Source: Taxillus chinensis
Lineage: Eukaryota > Streptophyta > Magnoliopsida > Santalales > Loranthaceae
Assembly: GCA_023512835.1 (NCBI GenBank)
Contig: CM042087.1
Coordinates: forward strand, 45,800,249 to 45,864,248
Reading direction: 5' to 3'
DNA: 64,000 bases
The notes beneath the pieces were generated by a model. The model saw only the letters and a list, made by a program, of their open reading frames with translations. It had not been told where the DNA came from and searched no databases. Below are positions 10,228 to 22,351 of this stretch, one piece after another; position 1 is the first letter of the stretch; each line of letters opens with the position of its first letter. The position numbers were made by a program, and so were the translations under genes.

Positions 10228-10535
10228 GAATGACATTAGAAGCGTTTATTTTCTTTGAGGGTTCCGGGAACTTGAACAGAGTAGATGATAGATCCCGGAC
10301 ATTTTCACACTCGTGGAATTTACATGAAAGTAAAATTAATTCTATAGATTTCAAGAAAGACAATCCTAACATTATGGCCACAAGTTACATAGATGGGACT
10401 GTTGGTATTTGGGACCTAAGAAGTATTGACGCGAGATAAACCAAAAGCTTTGAAAATTTTCAGCCATAAGCGATCCGTGCATTCTGCCTACTTTTCGCCC
10501 TCTCGGGAGATTCCTCAACAACAAAGACCTTGTGC
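10228..10535 (+). pseudogene. Middle exon(s) of a WDR76/DRS1-like WD40 gene, remnant
   Basis: The frame from 10230 reads LNRVDDRSRTFSHSWNLH, then INSIDFKKDNPNIMATS and DGTVGIWDLRSID. The last two are a classic WD40 blade with a WD dipeptide (as WDL). An extra base near 10436 shifts the frame; beyond it KPKALKIFSHKRSVHSAYFSPS follows, the next conserved segment of WDR76-type proteins. A further shift occurs at about 10503. It lies downstream of CNL2, just as the other WD40 remnants lie downstream of CNL1 and CNL3. It is too broken to be functional. Confidence 0.6.
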
Positions 10536-10568
10536 AGTCTTTGTTTCGTTAAGAAAGAAAGATCTCTG

Positions 10569-10647
10569 GTATAGCTAGCTGTCTTATATATATATAAACA
10601 CCACTTTGTCTTGGATAAAGTACACACACACACACATATATATAATA

Positions 10648-10685
<38 letters not shown>
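10569..10685. repeat. CA and TA microsatellites
   Basis: (TA)n near 10586-10597, (CA)n at 10621-10636 and (AT)n at about 10653-10685. Element A was inserted at the right end of this tract. Confidence 0.9.
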
Positions 10686-10686
<1 letters not shown>

Positions 10687-11014
10687 GATGCAGCGGTGAG
10701 CTACAAGAGATCGATAGCAACGATCGAATCTCCTAAACAGGTTGTCAATCCAAGCAAACCCAAAGAATAAATTGATTAAATCAATCTATAGATTTATAAA
10801 ACCGAGAATAAAATTCATGTGTAACATTACAACGATTTAAGGGCCTATTTATAGTCTCATAAGGGATTACATAAAAGGAAATTCGCATAAAACAAATTAA
10901 AATGAAACTATTAAATTAGCAATTAAAAGGAAATAATTAAAAGGAAAGATAAGTCTTGCTTGCATCCTAAGCTGCTTGCGTCCCAAGTTGCTTGCTTCTC
11001 AAGCCACCGCATCA
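10686..11014 (-). repeat. Element A 3' LTR (left)
   Basis: It matches 24345-24659 almost throughout and ends in CCACCGCATCA. CTATTTATAG at 10845-10854 is a TATAAATAG box in the minus orientation. Confidence 0.88.
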
Positions 11015-11211
11015 TTCTCTCCCACCAAAGAAGAACTCGACCTCGAGTTCAGGTAAGGTACAATGGCATAAACATTAGTCTCCCACATCGGCGCATAATA
11101 GTTTTAGCTCAACAAATCTCACAATGTCAACATGCAAAGACGCCAACATAGCAGCTCCCGTGAAATGCATTAACGACCTTGTTCAAATAATGCTCCCAAA
11201 TCAGAGAGAGC

Positions 11212-11397
11212 TCAAAACGTATAAAACTCCTTGTTATAAGTTAACCAAGTCGTCCGGGCTTCACATAAGTTTTCACTGAAGAAGGCTACTAACCCATTTT
11301 CTTGAGATAATATAGCACCAAAGCCAACTCTACTAGCATTGCAGTCCACCTCAACTAATTTAGTAAAATCCGGGAGTGCTAATATCGGCGCCGACAT
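11212..11397 (-). pseudogene. Element A RNase H start, cut by element C
   Basis: Minus-strand frame with [26 protein letters not shown] and YNKEFYTF. This is the beginning of the gypsy RNase H domain, whose usual first catalytic Asp stands in D-C-(D/N)-A-S and is N here. It is separated from the reverse transcriptase (21411-22351) by element C. To its left lies only about 200 bases of 3' untranslated sequence, so integrase is absent. Confidence 0.8.
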
Positions 11398-12599
11398 TGT
11401 CACGCCCGAATTCCAGGGAACCCGGAACCGGGTACATGACTTCCCCTTGCCCGCACCCGAAAGGTCAAGGGGTTGGTGACTAGCACCAATAGAGACTACA
11501 CCGCGGGTGTTGTCTCAAATATGCAACCCCGTACGATCATACATCAAGGGTAATCCTATACTTTCCCATATATCATCATGCATACAAAGAGTCAAACAGT
11601 CATACAGACATCACATCATACAGTATGCAAATACAACTGTCCACGGACCCATGTCCGGGATATCACATAAAACAATACAGAATATAACTGTATCATACAT
11701 CAAAGTAGTGGGCGTCCTCCTGGAAGAAAGTCCTCCACTAGTCTCGGGTCACACCTGAAAAGGGTAAGCAACAAGTAGGGGTGAGCGACAAGCTCAGTAG
11801 GTGACCCTAACACTCCACATCATGCAACACATATAAGTCTATACTATATGCTCAGTGTACTCGTGCACCGTGTAGTGTGCACAATCATCAGACTCAGGCC
11901 TGCAACAAACATCAGGACAACTTGTCCACGATCCTCCGTGGGATCCCAGCTCAGGGCACTCAGCCCTAGCTCCATGAGCTCAACGGCTCAACTCAGGCCT
12001 TAGCCTGTCCACAGCGCAATATGCCCGGCCACAGTCGCCACACAGGCCTGCCATCGGTGCATATGCCTGCCACGTCAACCACATAGCACCATCGGTGCAT
12101 CACGGTGAGAACCCAAACAAGTCACGGAGTCCATGCCCCAATACCTCACATCAACATACTAACATTAGTATGGCATGTCATTCTCAACATTTCCTTTAGA
12201 ATTGTAGCCAGTCTTCACAAGTAAATCCTCAACCCTTGATTTATGAAGGAAGTACTCATAGCTGCTATTTTCTTGAAATTAAAAGTCCCGGCATTGGGTT
12301 CCCTTATCATAAATAAGATAATCTGATTTTTGGGGATTTTTCCGAGATGTCTAACCCCACTTTCCAAAAATTCACCACTACGAACTTTTGGGTTTTTCCG
12401 AGATTTTACACTAAAACCCAATTTTCACATTTTGAAATAGTGGGAATTAATTTTTCTAGTATTTTTCTTTGAATCCAAATGGGGGGTATTTCGTTATTTA
12501 CATTGTAACTTAAGTATAATACTTACATGTGGAGAGGCATAATGGTTTACAATGTAAATGTCCAGTGCAGTGCAGTTGCACTGCAGCGGAACACTGTTT

Positions 12600-12905
12600 C
12601 ACTCCTACGGATTTGATGCTGCGGACTGATTACTCCGGACTACTGATCCGGACTAACTCCTCCGGACTAACTACTCCGGACTACTGATCCGGACTAACTC
12701 CTCCGGACTACTGATCCGGACTAACTCCTCCTGGACTACGATCCAGAAAAACACGTTCACTTAGTCCCGGAAACACTTGTTCACTTAGTCCCGGAAAAAC
12801 ACTCGTTCACTTAGTCCCGGAAACACTATTCACTTAGTCCTGGAAAAACACTGTTCACTTAGTCCCGAAAACACTATTCACTTAGTCCCGGAAAAACACA
12901 GTTCA
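12600..12905. repeat. Minisatellite in element C left LTR
   Basis: Two mixed units: TCCGGACTAACTCC/TCCGGACTACTGA (about 12 bases each) and then GTTCACTTAGTCCCGGAAAA (about 24-28 bases). The right LTR has a shorter version at about 20405-20625. Confidence 0.88.
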
Positions 12906-13250
12906 TCGTCGTTTTTGCCAATTTTCTCACTAGAACGGCAACCCAAGCAACCCCAAACACTCATAAACACATTTATTTTGATATACACCCCATTACACGT
13001 CTTAAATAACTCTAAATTTCATGTAATCAACGAAATACCTCTTTTATGCATTTAAATCACAAGATTCAACCAAAAATTGGGTTTCCCCCAAATCTTAAGG
13101 TTCACCCCCAAATTCCATGATTTCACCCAAATTAAGCATGCTAAGCCTACTATGAATCATATAAGGAGTTAGAATCACCTACCTGGAAGATTCTTTGCGA
13201 TCCACGAGCTCCAATCGCCCCAAAATCGCCAAGAAAGCTCTACGCTCTTC

Positions 13251-13253
<3 letters not shown>

Positions 13254-13294
<41 letters not shown>
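13254..13294. repeat. CT microsatellite in element C left LTR
   Basis: About 40 bases of CT repeat; the right LTR has only about 20 (20981-21001). Confidence 0.95.
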
Positions 13295-13297
<3 letters not shown>

Positions 13298-13696
13298 CTC
13301 AAACATGCACGTACCAATAATTGGCAATTAAAGATATAAGGCAGTTCTTAATTATATATATACCGTTGCCAATAATTGGCCTCCCAGCAATAATTGACCC
13401 GAACGCAATAATTGACCTCCCGAGGTCACGAACTCCAAATTGAGTCAAATTACTGTCAAAACGCTTGAAATAACGAGCACAACACTGTTCAGATATTATC
13501 ACACTCAAATGACTGCTCAAACGCAAAGTCAACCAATAAACCCCAAAAAGTCAACAATCGGGTCAAACGGGCCCCGACTCGGAATCGGGCCCAAGTACAG
13601 TCAAAATGCTCACATCGACGGCTACACTACCGTCCAGATAGTTACATTCCCATAGAATGACTATCTCTCAAAACTACCCAAATACGAGTCTTTACA

Positions 13697-13709
13697 TCCT
13701 CCCCACCTT
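13697..13709 (-). other. Element C polypurine tract
   Basis: The minus strand reads AAGGTGGGGAGGA directly before the LTR terminus, the usual plus-strand DNA primer of Tekay-type elements. Confidence 0.85.
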
Positions 13710-13956
13710 AGGACTTTTCGTCCTCGAAAATCAAACACAAGCCCAAAAGACATAGCAAAATCCAAGCTCAAGCACCGCACAACAACAAGACACAAAAATA
13801 TGATCATCAACATGATCACCAACCACACAGGTGCAATGCAACTCACAACAAGCCAAAAAGGCTCACACGATGCCAGGATGCCAACCAACAAACAACAAGC
13901 TAAACCACATCTCAAACAACATATGCAAAACAAATGCATAAAACATAACTCATACC

Positions 13957-14900
13957 TCAGGGAAGGTCCTCACATCCGCCCCACCTCAGGACTGATCGTT
14001 CTCGAATAGCTCGGGATGAAGAACCCGCATCCGGCTCTCTTTTTTCCCAAGTCTGCTCCTCCATGCCTCGGTGTCGCCATAACACCCGAACTAGTGGGAT
14101 TGTCTTGCCTCGCAAGACCTGGTCCCGCCTGTCCAAAATCTGTGCTGGCATCTCAACAACGGCACCATCATCAGCCAAGTCTATCTCGCGATAGTCCAAC
14201 ACATGAGAAGGATTTGGGTGATACCGTCGCAACTGAGACACATGGAACACATCATGTACTCGAGCCAACTCCGGTGGCAAAGCTAACCGATAAGCCACTG
14301 CGCCCACGGTGGCAACAATCTCAAATGGCCCCACAAAACGAGGGGAAAGTTTGGATCCACGTCCAAACCTCCGATGCCCTCGACGCGGTGAAACCCGCAA
14401 AAATACACGGTCACCCACCTCAAACTGCAAAGGTCGACGCCTCTGGTCTGCGTAGGACTTCTGCCTACTCGCGCTGTTAACATGCGCTGCCGAATCAACC
14501 GCACTATCTCTGTGGTCTCTCGAACCATATCGGGACCGAGAACTGCTGTCTCTCCCGTCTGTGCCCAACACAAGGGTGATCTACAAGGCCGCCCATACAG
14601 CGCCTCATATGGAGCCATCCCAATCGTGGCCTGATAACTGTTGTTGTAAGAGAACTCCACCAAAGGAAGGTGAGTCTCCCAACAACCTCCAAAATCTAGG
14701 ACACAGGCACGCAACATATCCTCGAGTGTCTGAATCGTCCGCTCCGATCGACCATCCGTCTGCGGGTGAAAGGGTATCTTGAGGTTCACCCTAGTACCCA
14801 AGGCTCGCCAACTGTCTCCAAAACTGAGATGTGAACCTCGCATCCCGATCAGATACAATAGATAATGGGACTCCATGCAACCGCACAATAACATCAATAT
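13957..14900 (-). pseudogene. Element C integrase C-terminal part and chromodomain
   Basis: Two minus frames. The first (14897-14283) has HPQTDGRSERTIQTLEDML, which carries the catalytic Glu of the DDE triad, and FSYNNSYQATIGMAPYEALY. The second (14571-13957) has FEVGDRVFLRVSP, LSPRFVGPFEI, YRLALPPELARVHDVFHVS and then a chromodomain (ILDRRDQVLRGKTIPLVRV, then W and EEQTWEKRE). The chromodomain would steer insertion to methylated-histone chromatin. Its presence places the element among Tekay/Del chromoviruses. Frames break near 14810 and 14560. Confidence 0.85.
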
Positions 14901-16203
14901 ACCTCTGTCCCAAAGTCCTCACTGGGTCTGTCTCTCGAATCGGAATAAAATGTGCCGATTTGGTCAACCGGTCGACAACTACCCATATCGTGTCGTGTCC
15001 CCTGGAACGAGGAAGTCCAGTGACAAAATCCATGGTCACGTGGTCCCATTTCCACTCTGGCACTGGCAATGACTGCAACTCACCAGCTGATCTCAGGTGC
15101 TCTGCCTTGACCTGCTGACAGGTCAAACACCTCCTCACAAAATCAGCAACAGCCTTCTTCAGGCCTGGCCACCAATACTGCCTCCTCACGGCATGGTACA
15201 TCTTGGTCCCACCAGGATGTACAGCTAACCTCGACTGGTGAAATTCCCGAAGAACCTCCTCCTGAAGAGAAGTGGGAACTATCAGGCGACCCCTATACCT
15301 CAATATATGCTCAGCATCCTCAGTCCAATCAGAAGATGCCTGCCCCGTCTGAATCTTGTCTCTGATGACCTCACAATCAATGTCCCCCAGCTGATCCTCT
15401 ATGATCCTGCGCTGCAACTCAGGGACTGCGACAACAACACTGAGGGTCCCTCGCCCCTCACTGGTCACCATTTGCAACCTCATCGCTGCCAACTGACCCA
15501 TCATCTCCCATTCTTTAATGGCACAGTGGGCCACCACGGCCCTGCTCTTCCTACTCAGAGCATCTGCCACCACATTACCCTTCCCAGGGGTATACATCAT
15601 ATCAAACTGAAACTGTTGCAGGTACTCCACCCACCGTCTCTGCCTAAGGTTCAGGTCTCGCTGAGAGAAGATATACTGCAAGCTCTTGTGGTCCGTATAC
15701 ACCACAAATTTCTCCCCAAGGAGATAATGCTGCCAGCTCTTTAAAGCAAAGATCACTGCAGCCAACTCCAAATCATGCGTGGGATAGTTCTGCTCATGTG
15801 GTCTCAACTGCCTAGATCCATAAGCAATCACCTGCCGAGTCTGCATCAACACACAACCAAGACCCACCCTGGAAGCATCACAATACACCTCAAAAGGCAC
15901 ACCCTCCTGTGGGAGAATCAAGATAGGTGCTGAGGTCAATCGTGCCTTCAGCTCCATGAAAGCACTCTCACACGCATCAGACCAAATGAAAGGAACTCCC
16001 TTCCTAGTCAAGTGTGTCATAGGAGCTGCCAACCGGGAAAAATCCTCCACGAACCTCCGATAATAGCCTGCCAAACCAAGGAAGCTACGAATCTCAAACA
16101 CATTCGTGGGCCTCTTCCACGACATGACTGCCTCAATCTTCTCAGGGTCCACTGTGATACCCTCTGAAGACACCACATGCCCCAAGAAGTGCACCTGTTG
16201 CAA
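14791..16203 (-). pseudogene. Element C RNase H and integrase
   Basis: 470-codon minus frame starting within [15 protein letters not shown]. RNase H motifs are [37 protein letters not shown] and [12 protein letters not shown]. Integrase begins with the HHCC zinc site (H..H, then CLTCQQVKA), followed by the first catalytic Asp in [13 protein letters not shown] and the second in [13 protein letters not shown]. The frame stops at 14791 just before the catalytic Glu region, which lies in the next frame. A two-base gain near 16205 separates it from the reverse transcriptase. Confidence 0.88.
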
Positions 16204-16212
16204 ACCAGGAAG

Positions 16213-16923
16213 TCACATTTCGTGAACTTCGCGTACAACCGATGCTCCCGCAAGGTCTGCAACACAACCTTGCAAATGCTCCTCATGCTCCCTCTTGGTC
16301 GTTGAATAGACCAAGATATCGTCGATGAACACCACAACGAACATATCTAAATATGGAGCGAACACCTGGTTCATCAATCCCATAAACACTGCTGGAGCAT
16401 TCGTGAGCCCAAACGGCATCACAAGCCACTCATAATGCCCATAGCGACAACTGAATGCGGTCTTTGGGATATCTGCCTCCCTAACCCTCAACTGATGGTA
16501 TCCAGACCTCAAGTCTATCTTGGAAAACCATCTTGCACCTCGAAACTGATCAAACAGGTCATTGATCCTCGGCAATGGATACCTATTCTTCACAGTCACC
16601 TGGTTCAGCTTCCGGTAGTCTATACACAACCGAAGTGAACCATCCGCCTTCTTGGCGAACAACACTGGAGCGCCCCACGGTGAGCTACTCCGCCTGATAA
16701 AGCCTCGTGCCAATAGATCATCTATCTGTCTCTTGAGCTCTCTAAGCTCTGTCGGTGCCATCCTGTAGGCCGCTAACCTGATCGGTGTTGTCCCTGGCAA
16801 CAACTCGATCGAAAACTCTACCTCCCTCATGGGTGGCAAACTGACCAAGTCCTCGGGAAACACATCCGGGAACTGATCTACAATGGGTGGCAAAACAGCC
16901 TTCCCCCTCTCTCCTCCTGTCAA
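16213..16923 (-). pseudogene. Element C reverse transcriptase
   Basis: Gypsy reverse transcriptase with [83 protein letters not shown] and the active site [12 protein letters not shown]. Both catalytic Asp residues are present. The frame runs out just before the LRQHRLYAKF connection segment because of the frameshift at about 16205. Confidence 0.9.
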
Positions 16924-17737
16924 CCAACGTCAAGCTGGCTAACTGGTGGGTCACATCACCCCACCCATGCCTCAAAGGTCCCAACCTGCATGCCTCCTCG
17001 GTCCACTCACCCACAAAGACACCCCGCGTGCCCTCTGGTGTGAGGAACGTCACACACCGTCGAAAACAATCAATCTTGGCCTCCATGGAGACCAACCAGT
17101 CCATACCCAGGATAACATCAAAATCATCTAACTCCATGATATACAAATCACACAACAGGTTAACACCCCCAAGTGTTACCTGACAAGCACGACAGATACT
17201 CTCAAGTATCACAATTCCACCCAAAGGTGAAGCAACCATCAGAGACTGACTCACTGTCTCCTGGTCTAACTCCAAGCCAACCACCGTAGCATACGAAATA
17301 AAAGAATGGGTAGCACCAGTATCAATCAAAACTGAACAAATAGTATGAGAAATGATAATGGTACCTCTCACCACTGAAGGTCCTGCTCCTGCCTCGTCCA
17401 CTGGTGGAACCTCTGCCTCTCTACTGGTAAGGGCAAAAGTCCTCCCTCGTGGTCCACTGCCACTAGCCTGGCCCATTGGGGCCTTGCCCCGCTGATCAAC
17501 ATGACCCTGTGCCTCCCGCTGAGGCTGCTGTACCGCAGGTCGCGTCTGCGTGCTCTGTGCCGGCAGCACTGACCTCTGAGACGGAGCCCCACTCCTCTGT
17601 CCGTGATCTCTCGGACGAGGGCCTACACTGCTGGTTGAGCTAAGGGTAACACATTCCCTAGCTCCATGACCTACTTTCTCGCATCGGAAACAGGTCATCT
17701 TTTTTCCTTGGGCGTCTCTCGAGACATGCCCGGTCAA
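16742..17737 (-). pseudogene. Element C zinc knuckle and aspartic protease
   Basis: The CCHC knuckle CFRCEKVGHGARECV is followed by a low-complexity linker and the protease active site VLIDTGATHSFIS (D-T-G). Then come CDLYIMELDDFDVILGMDWL, typical of Tekay-type proteases. The end of this frame overlaps the start of the reverse-transcriptase frame, so the real junction is frame-shifted. Confidence 0.85.
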
Positions 17738-18880
17738 ACCACAACTCCAACGAGTCCCTGGCCTCCTGCTGGCCGAACTCTCCGGGGGCCCACCGCCTGG
17801 CTGGAAACCCTCTGCACCTGCCTCCTCTCAAGCCGAGGAGCACTTGCTCTCCCCACTCTGCCTCTTCTTGCTCGGACCGCCGAACCGCCCGGCCTCTCGG
17901 GCTCTCGCCCGATCCCGACCTCGCTCAATAATGATCGCCTTGTCGACCACCTCCCGTAGCCGGTCAACCGCATCGGTTCCAGCTGTCTTTTCAAAGATGG
18001 CCTCAAGCCCTGAATGAAGTCCTGCGTCTTCCGGCCTTCGTTTTCCCAAGACTCCAGAGCAAACCGCCCCAAATGCGTGAAGGCTCGCACATACTCCCCC
18101 CACACTCATGCTACCCCGCACAAGCTCATAATACTCTCTACGTCGAGCATACCGCAACGAGCTGGGAAAATACTCCCCAAAGAAGCGCTCAACAAACTCT
18201 CTCCAACTCATCTCGATTGCCATGGACAGCTCTAGTGGATTCCCACCACCTGCGTGGGATACCCAACAAATAGTGCGTCACCACGCGCACCCGCTCCTCA
18301 TCTGGCACCCCAATCATCTCAAAGATGTCCTCTGTCCATCTAATCCAGTCCTCGGCTACCTCTGGCCGCGAACCATCCTCAAAAGTCCTGGGTGCGTGTT
18401 TCAAAAACTGCGCAGCCCCAGTTCACTCCCTCGTCGTGCCGGCTCTACCACGACCTCCTGGCTGGTGCACATCCTGCACCACCCTCGCCTCCTGCCGCTG
18501 AGGCTATGGTGGCCGCCGAGGCCGCTGTTGCCTCTTTAGCTCATCCACCTCTCTAGCCATATCCCTCATCGAGCCCCCGCATACCCCGCATGGCCTCCCG
18601 CAACCGAATCAACACCTGCGTCAAATCAGGTCCCACAACGGGAGCCGATGACTTCGTTGCGGGCTCTGCTGCCCCCCGGTGCCCCGACTCTATCGTGGGT
18701 TCCTCTGCCCGGACCCTGGCCTCGGACAATCCTCCTCGGTGGTGCCATCACACCGGCTACAACAACAAACAACAAACAACAAACAATCAATACTAGCCCC
18801 GCTAGCACAAACAGACCATCAAAGGCACAACCAACTTGTAGGTTCTCACCACACGACCCGTAGGTCCATACCATGCATAT
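17738..18880 (-). pseudogene. Element C gag, broken
   Basis: Gag fragments in several minus frames: PEVAEDWIRWTEDIFEMI and YLLGIPRRWWES (18404-18189), WREFVERFFGEYFPSSLR (18223-17828), TQDFIQGLRPSLKRQL (18105-17734). The arrangement matches the plant Tekay/Del gag core. Frameshifts near 18200 and 18080 disrupt it. Confidence 0.8.
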
Positions 18881-19178
18881 AGCATCGTGTCACCCCTCAG
18901 GGTACACCACAATCAAGTCCTGGCTCGACGGCCATGTGCCATCCTGGCACCACATACAAGCACATCACACACAAAGACAAGATAGTGCCCTATATGCACA
19001 CAATCATACCACTAGCAATGCACCCCATCCCCATGTATGCTCCTAGGATGGTCTAACCGACACCAAAATAACCTAGAATACATGTAAAAACTGCATTGAT
19101 CGGGCGCCCTCCCTACAGTTTTCCAAGTCACATGGAATCAATTAACCACCCTTCACTAACCTAGGTCCACTAGACCAG

Positions 19179-19190
19179 GCTCTGATACCA
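19179..19190 (-). other. Element C primer-binding site (initiator tRNA-Met)
   Basis: GCTCTGATACCA, the reverse complement of TGGTATCAGAGC, lies three bases inside the right LTR. Confidence 0.9.
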
Positions 19191-19193
19191 ACT

Positions 19194-21405
19194 TGTCACG
19201 CCCCGAATTCCAGGGAACCCGGAACCGGGTACATGACTTCCCCTTGCCCGCACCCGAAAGGTCAAGGGGTTGGTGACTAGCACCAATAGAGACTACACCG
19301 CGGGTGCTGTCTCAAATATGCAACCCTGTACAGTCATACATCAAGGGTAATCCTGTACTTTCCCATATATCATCATGCATACAAAGAGTCAAACAGTCAT
19401 ACAGACATCACATCATACAGTATGCAAATACAACTGTCCACGGACCCATGTCCGGGATATCACATAAAACAATACAGAATATAACTGTATCATACATCAG
19501 AGTAGTGGGCATCCTCCTGGAAGAAAGTCCTCCACTAGTCTCGGGTCACACCCGAAAAGGGTAAGCAACAAGTAGGGGTGAGCGACAAGCTCAGTAGGTG
19601 ACCCTAACACTCCACATCATGCAACACATATAAGTCTATACTATATGCTCAGTGTACTCGTGCACCGTGTAGTGTGCACAATCATCAGGACTCAGCCTGC
19701 AACAAACATCAGGACAACTTGTCCACGATCCTCCATGGGATCCCAGCTCAGGGCACTCAGCCCTAGCTCCACGAGCTCAACGGCTCAACTCAGGCCTTAG
19801 CCTGTCCACAGCGCAATATGCCCGGCCACAGTCGCCACACAGGCCTGCCATCGGTGCATATGCCTGCCACGTCAACCACATAGCACCATCGGTGCATCAC
19901 GGTGAGAACCCAAACAAGTCACGGAGTCCATGCCCCAATACCTCACATCAACATACTAACATTAGTATGGCATGTCATTCTCAACATTTCCTTTAGAATT
20001 GTAGCCAGTCTTCACAAGTAAATCCTCAACCCTTGATTTATGAAGGAAGTACTCATAGCAGCTATTTTCTTGAAATTAAAAGTCCCGGCATTGGGTTCCC
20101 TTATCATAAATAAGATAATCTGATTTTTTGGGGATTTTTCCGAGATGTCTAACCCCACTTTCCAAAAATTCACCACTACGAACTTTTGGGTTTTTCCGAG
20201 ATTTTACACTAAAACCCAATTTTCACATTTTGAAATAGTGGGAATTAATTTTTTTAGTATTTTTCTTTGAATCCAAATGGGAGGTATTTCGTTATTTACA
20301 TTGTAACTTAAGTATGATATTTACATGTGGAGAGGCATAATGGTTTACAATGTAAATGTCCAGTGCAATGCGGTTGCACCGCAATGAACACTTGTTTCAC
20401 TCCTACGGATTTGATCTGCGGATCGATTACTCCGGACTACGATCCGGACTAACTCCTCCGGACTAACTACTCCGGACTACTGATCCGGACTAATCGCTCC
20501 CGGACTACTGATCCAGAAAAACACTGTTCACTTAGTCCCCGGAAACACTATTCACTTAGTCCCGGAAAAACACTGTTCACTTAGTCCCAGGAAACACTAT
20601 TCACTTAGTCCCGGAAAAACAACATTTCTTGTCGTTTTTGCCAATTTTCTCAGCTAGAACGGCAACCCAGCAACCCCAAACACTCATAAACACATTTATT
20701 TTGATATACACCCCATTACACGTCTTAAATAACTCTAAATTTCATGTAATCAACAGAAATACCTCTTTTATGCATTTAAATCACAAGATTCAACCAAAAA
20801 ATTGGGTTTCCCCCAAATCTTAAGGTTCACCCCCAAATTCCATGATTTCACCCAAATTAAGCATGCTAAGCCTACTATGAATCATATAAGGAGTTAGAAT
20901 CACCTACCTGGAAGATTCTTTGCGATCCACGAGCTCCAATCGCCCCAAAATCGCCAAGAAAGCTCTACGCTCTTCACCTTCTCTCTCTCTCTCTCTCTCT
21001 CTTGCTCAAACATGCACGTACCAATAATTGGCAATTAAAGATATAAGGCAGTTCTTAATTATATATATACCGTTGCCAATAATTGGCCTCCCAGCAATAA
21101 TTGACCCGAACGCAATAATTGACCTCCCGAGGTCACGAACTCCAAATTGAGTCAAATTACTGTCAAAACGCTTGAAATAACGAGCACAACACCGTTCGAG
21201 ATATTATCACACTCAAATGACTGCTCAAACGCAAAGTCAACCAATAAACCCCAAAAAGTCAACAATCGGGTCAAACGGGGCCCCGACTCGGAATCGGGCC
21301 CAAGTACAGTCAAAATGCTCACATCGACGGCTACACTACCGTCCAGATAGTTACATTCCCATAGAATGACTATCTCTCAAAACTACCCAAATACGAGTCT
21401 TTACA
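19194..21405 (-). repeat. Element C 5' LTR (right)
   Basis: Matches 11398-13696; it differs mainly by shorter minisatellite and CT arrays and a few substitutions. Confidence 0.92.
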
Positions 21406-21410
21406 GACAT

Positions 21411-22351
21411 AATTCCTCCTTTAAGGCCTGAAAACTCTTAGCGACTTCTTCATTCCACTGGAACTTTCCTTTCTTCAAGCATTCGATTAATGGGGCAGCG
21501 ATGGTACTAAAATGTCGATAAACCTCCCGTAAAAACTAGCCAATCCTAGAAAGCTCCTGAGCTCTCACAACCGAAGGAGTTGGCCACTCCTTGATTGCCC
21601 TTACTTTAGAATCATCCACCATGACACCATCACAGCTAACCACAAATCCCAAAAATAACAATTTCTTGGCTAGGAATATGCACTTCTTCATATTAGCATA
21701 TAATTTATTCTCACGCAACACAGTTAACACTAGCCTCAAATGCTCAATATGCTCATGCTCAGTCTTGCTATAAATCAGGATATCATCAAAATAAACTACA
21801 ACAAATTGGCCATTAAAAGGCTTGAATACCTGATTCATTACGCGCATAAAGGTGCTTGGTGCATTGCTAAGACCAAACGACATCACCAACCATTCGAACA
21901 ACCCCTCTTTAGTCTTGAAAGCAGTCTTCCACTCATCTCCAGGCTTGATTCGAATTTGATGGTAACCACTACGTAAATCAATCTTGGAAAACACTTGAGC
22001 GCCACTCAAGTGATCCAACATGTCATCCACTCGAGGTATAGGAAATTTATATCCAATAGTAATCTTGTTGATAGCACGACTATCAACACACATTCTCCAA
22101 CTTCCATCTTTCTTGGGAGTCAACAAAGCTGGCACTGCACAAGGACTCAGGCTGTCGCGAATAAATCCCTTGTCCAATAATTCTTGGACCTTCTCTCGCA
22201 AGATCTCTGTTTCTTTTGGGCTTATCCTGTAGTGTGGTAAATTTGGTAAACTAGCACCAGGTACCAAATCTATTTGATGTTGGATATCTCTTAGAGGCGG
22301 TAACCCCTCCTGGCAAGTCATCTGGGACCACATCGTAAAATCCTCCAACAC
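21411..22351 (-). pseudogene. Element A reverse transcriptase
   Basis: Gypsy reverse transcriptase with [19 protein letters not shown], the finger motif [49 protein letters not shown] and the catalytic box [11 protein letters not shown]. The frame stays open from 22351 to 21536, and the connection domain continues in another frame to 21411, where element C begins. The catalytic Asp pair is present, but the polyprotein is broken on both sides. Confidence 0.85.

Larger units (their letters stand above)
11398..13696 (-). repeat. Element C 3' LTR (left)
   Basis: Nearly identical to 19194-21405. It contains a minisatellite at about 12600-12905 and a CT run at about 13254-13294 that is much longer than in the other LTR. 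Confidence 0.92.
11398..21405 (-). mobile_element. Element C: Ty3/Gypsy chromovirus, Tekay/Del-like, nested in element A
   Basis: A full-length 10-kb element with LTRs of 2.2-2.3 kb that begin TGTCACGCCC and end TTTACA on the + strand. It is flanked by a perfect 5-base target duplication GACAT (11393-11397 and 21406-21410). Primer site GCTCTGATACCA (19179-19190) and polypurine tract (13697-13709) show minus orientation. Domain order from the right is gag, zinc knuckle, protease, reverse transcriptase, RNase H, integrase, chromodomain. The LTRs look about 98% alike by eye outside their tandem arrays, so the insertion is fairly recent. Several frameshifts in gag and pol make this copy non-autonomous. 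Confidence 0.92.

Noticed and set aside
12600..12905. Regularly spaced repeats resembling a CRISPR array
   Set aside because: Units vary in length, spacers are not unique, and they lie inside an LTR of a plant retroelement.
14016..14480. 154-residue + strand frame opposite the element C integrase
   Set aside because: Antisense shadow of the minus-strand integrase and chromodomain. The same holds for other + frames across 14.5-18.9 kb.
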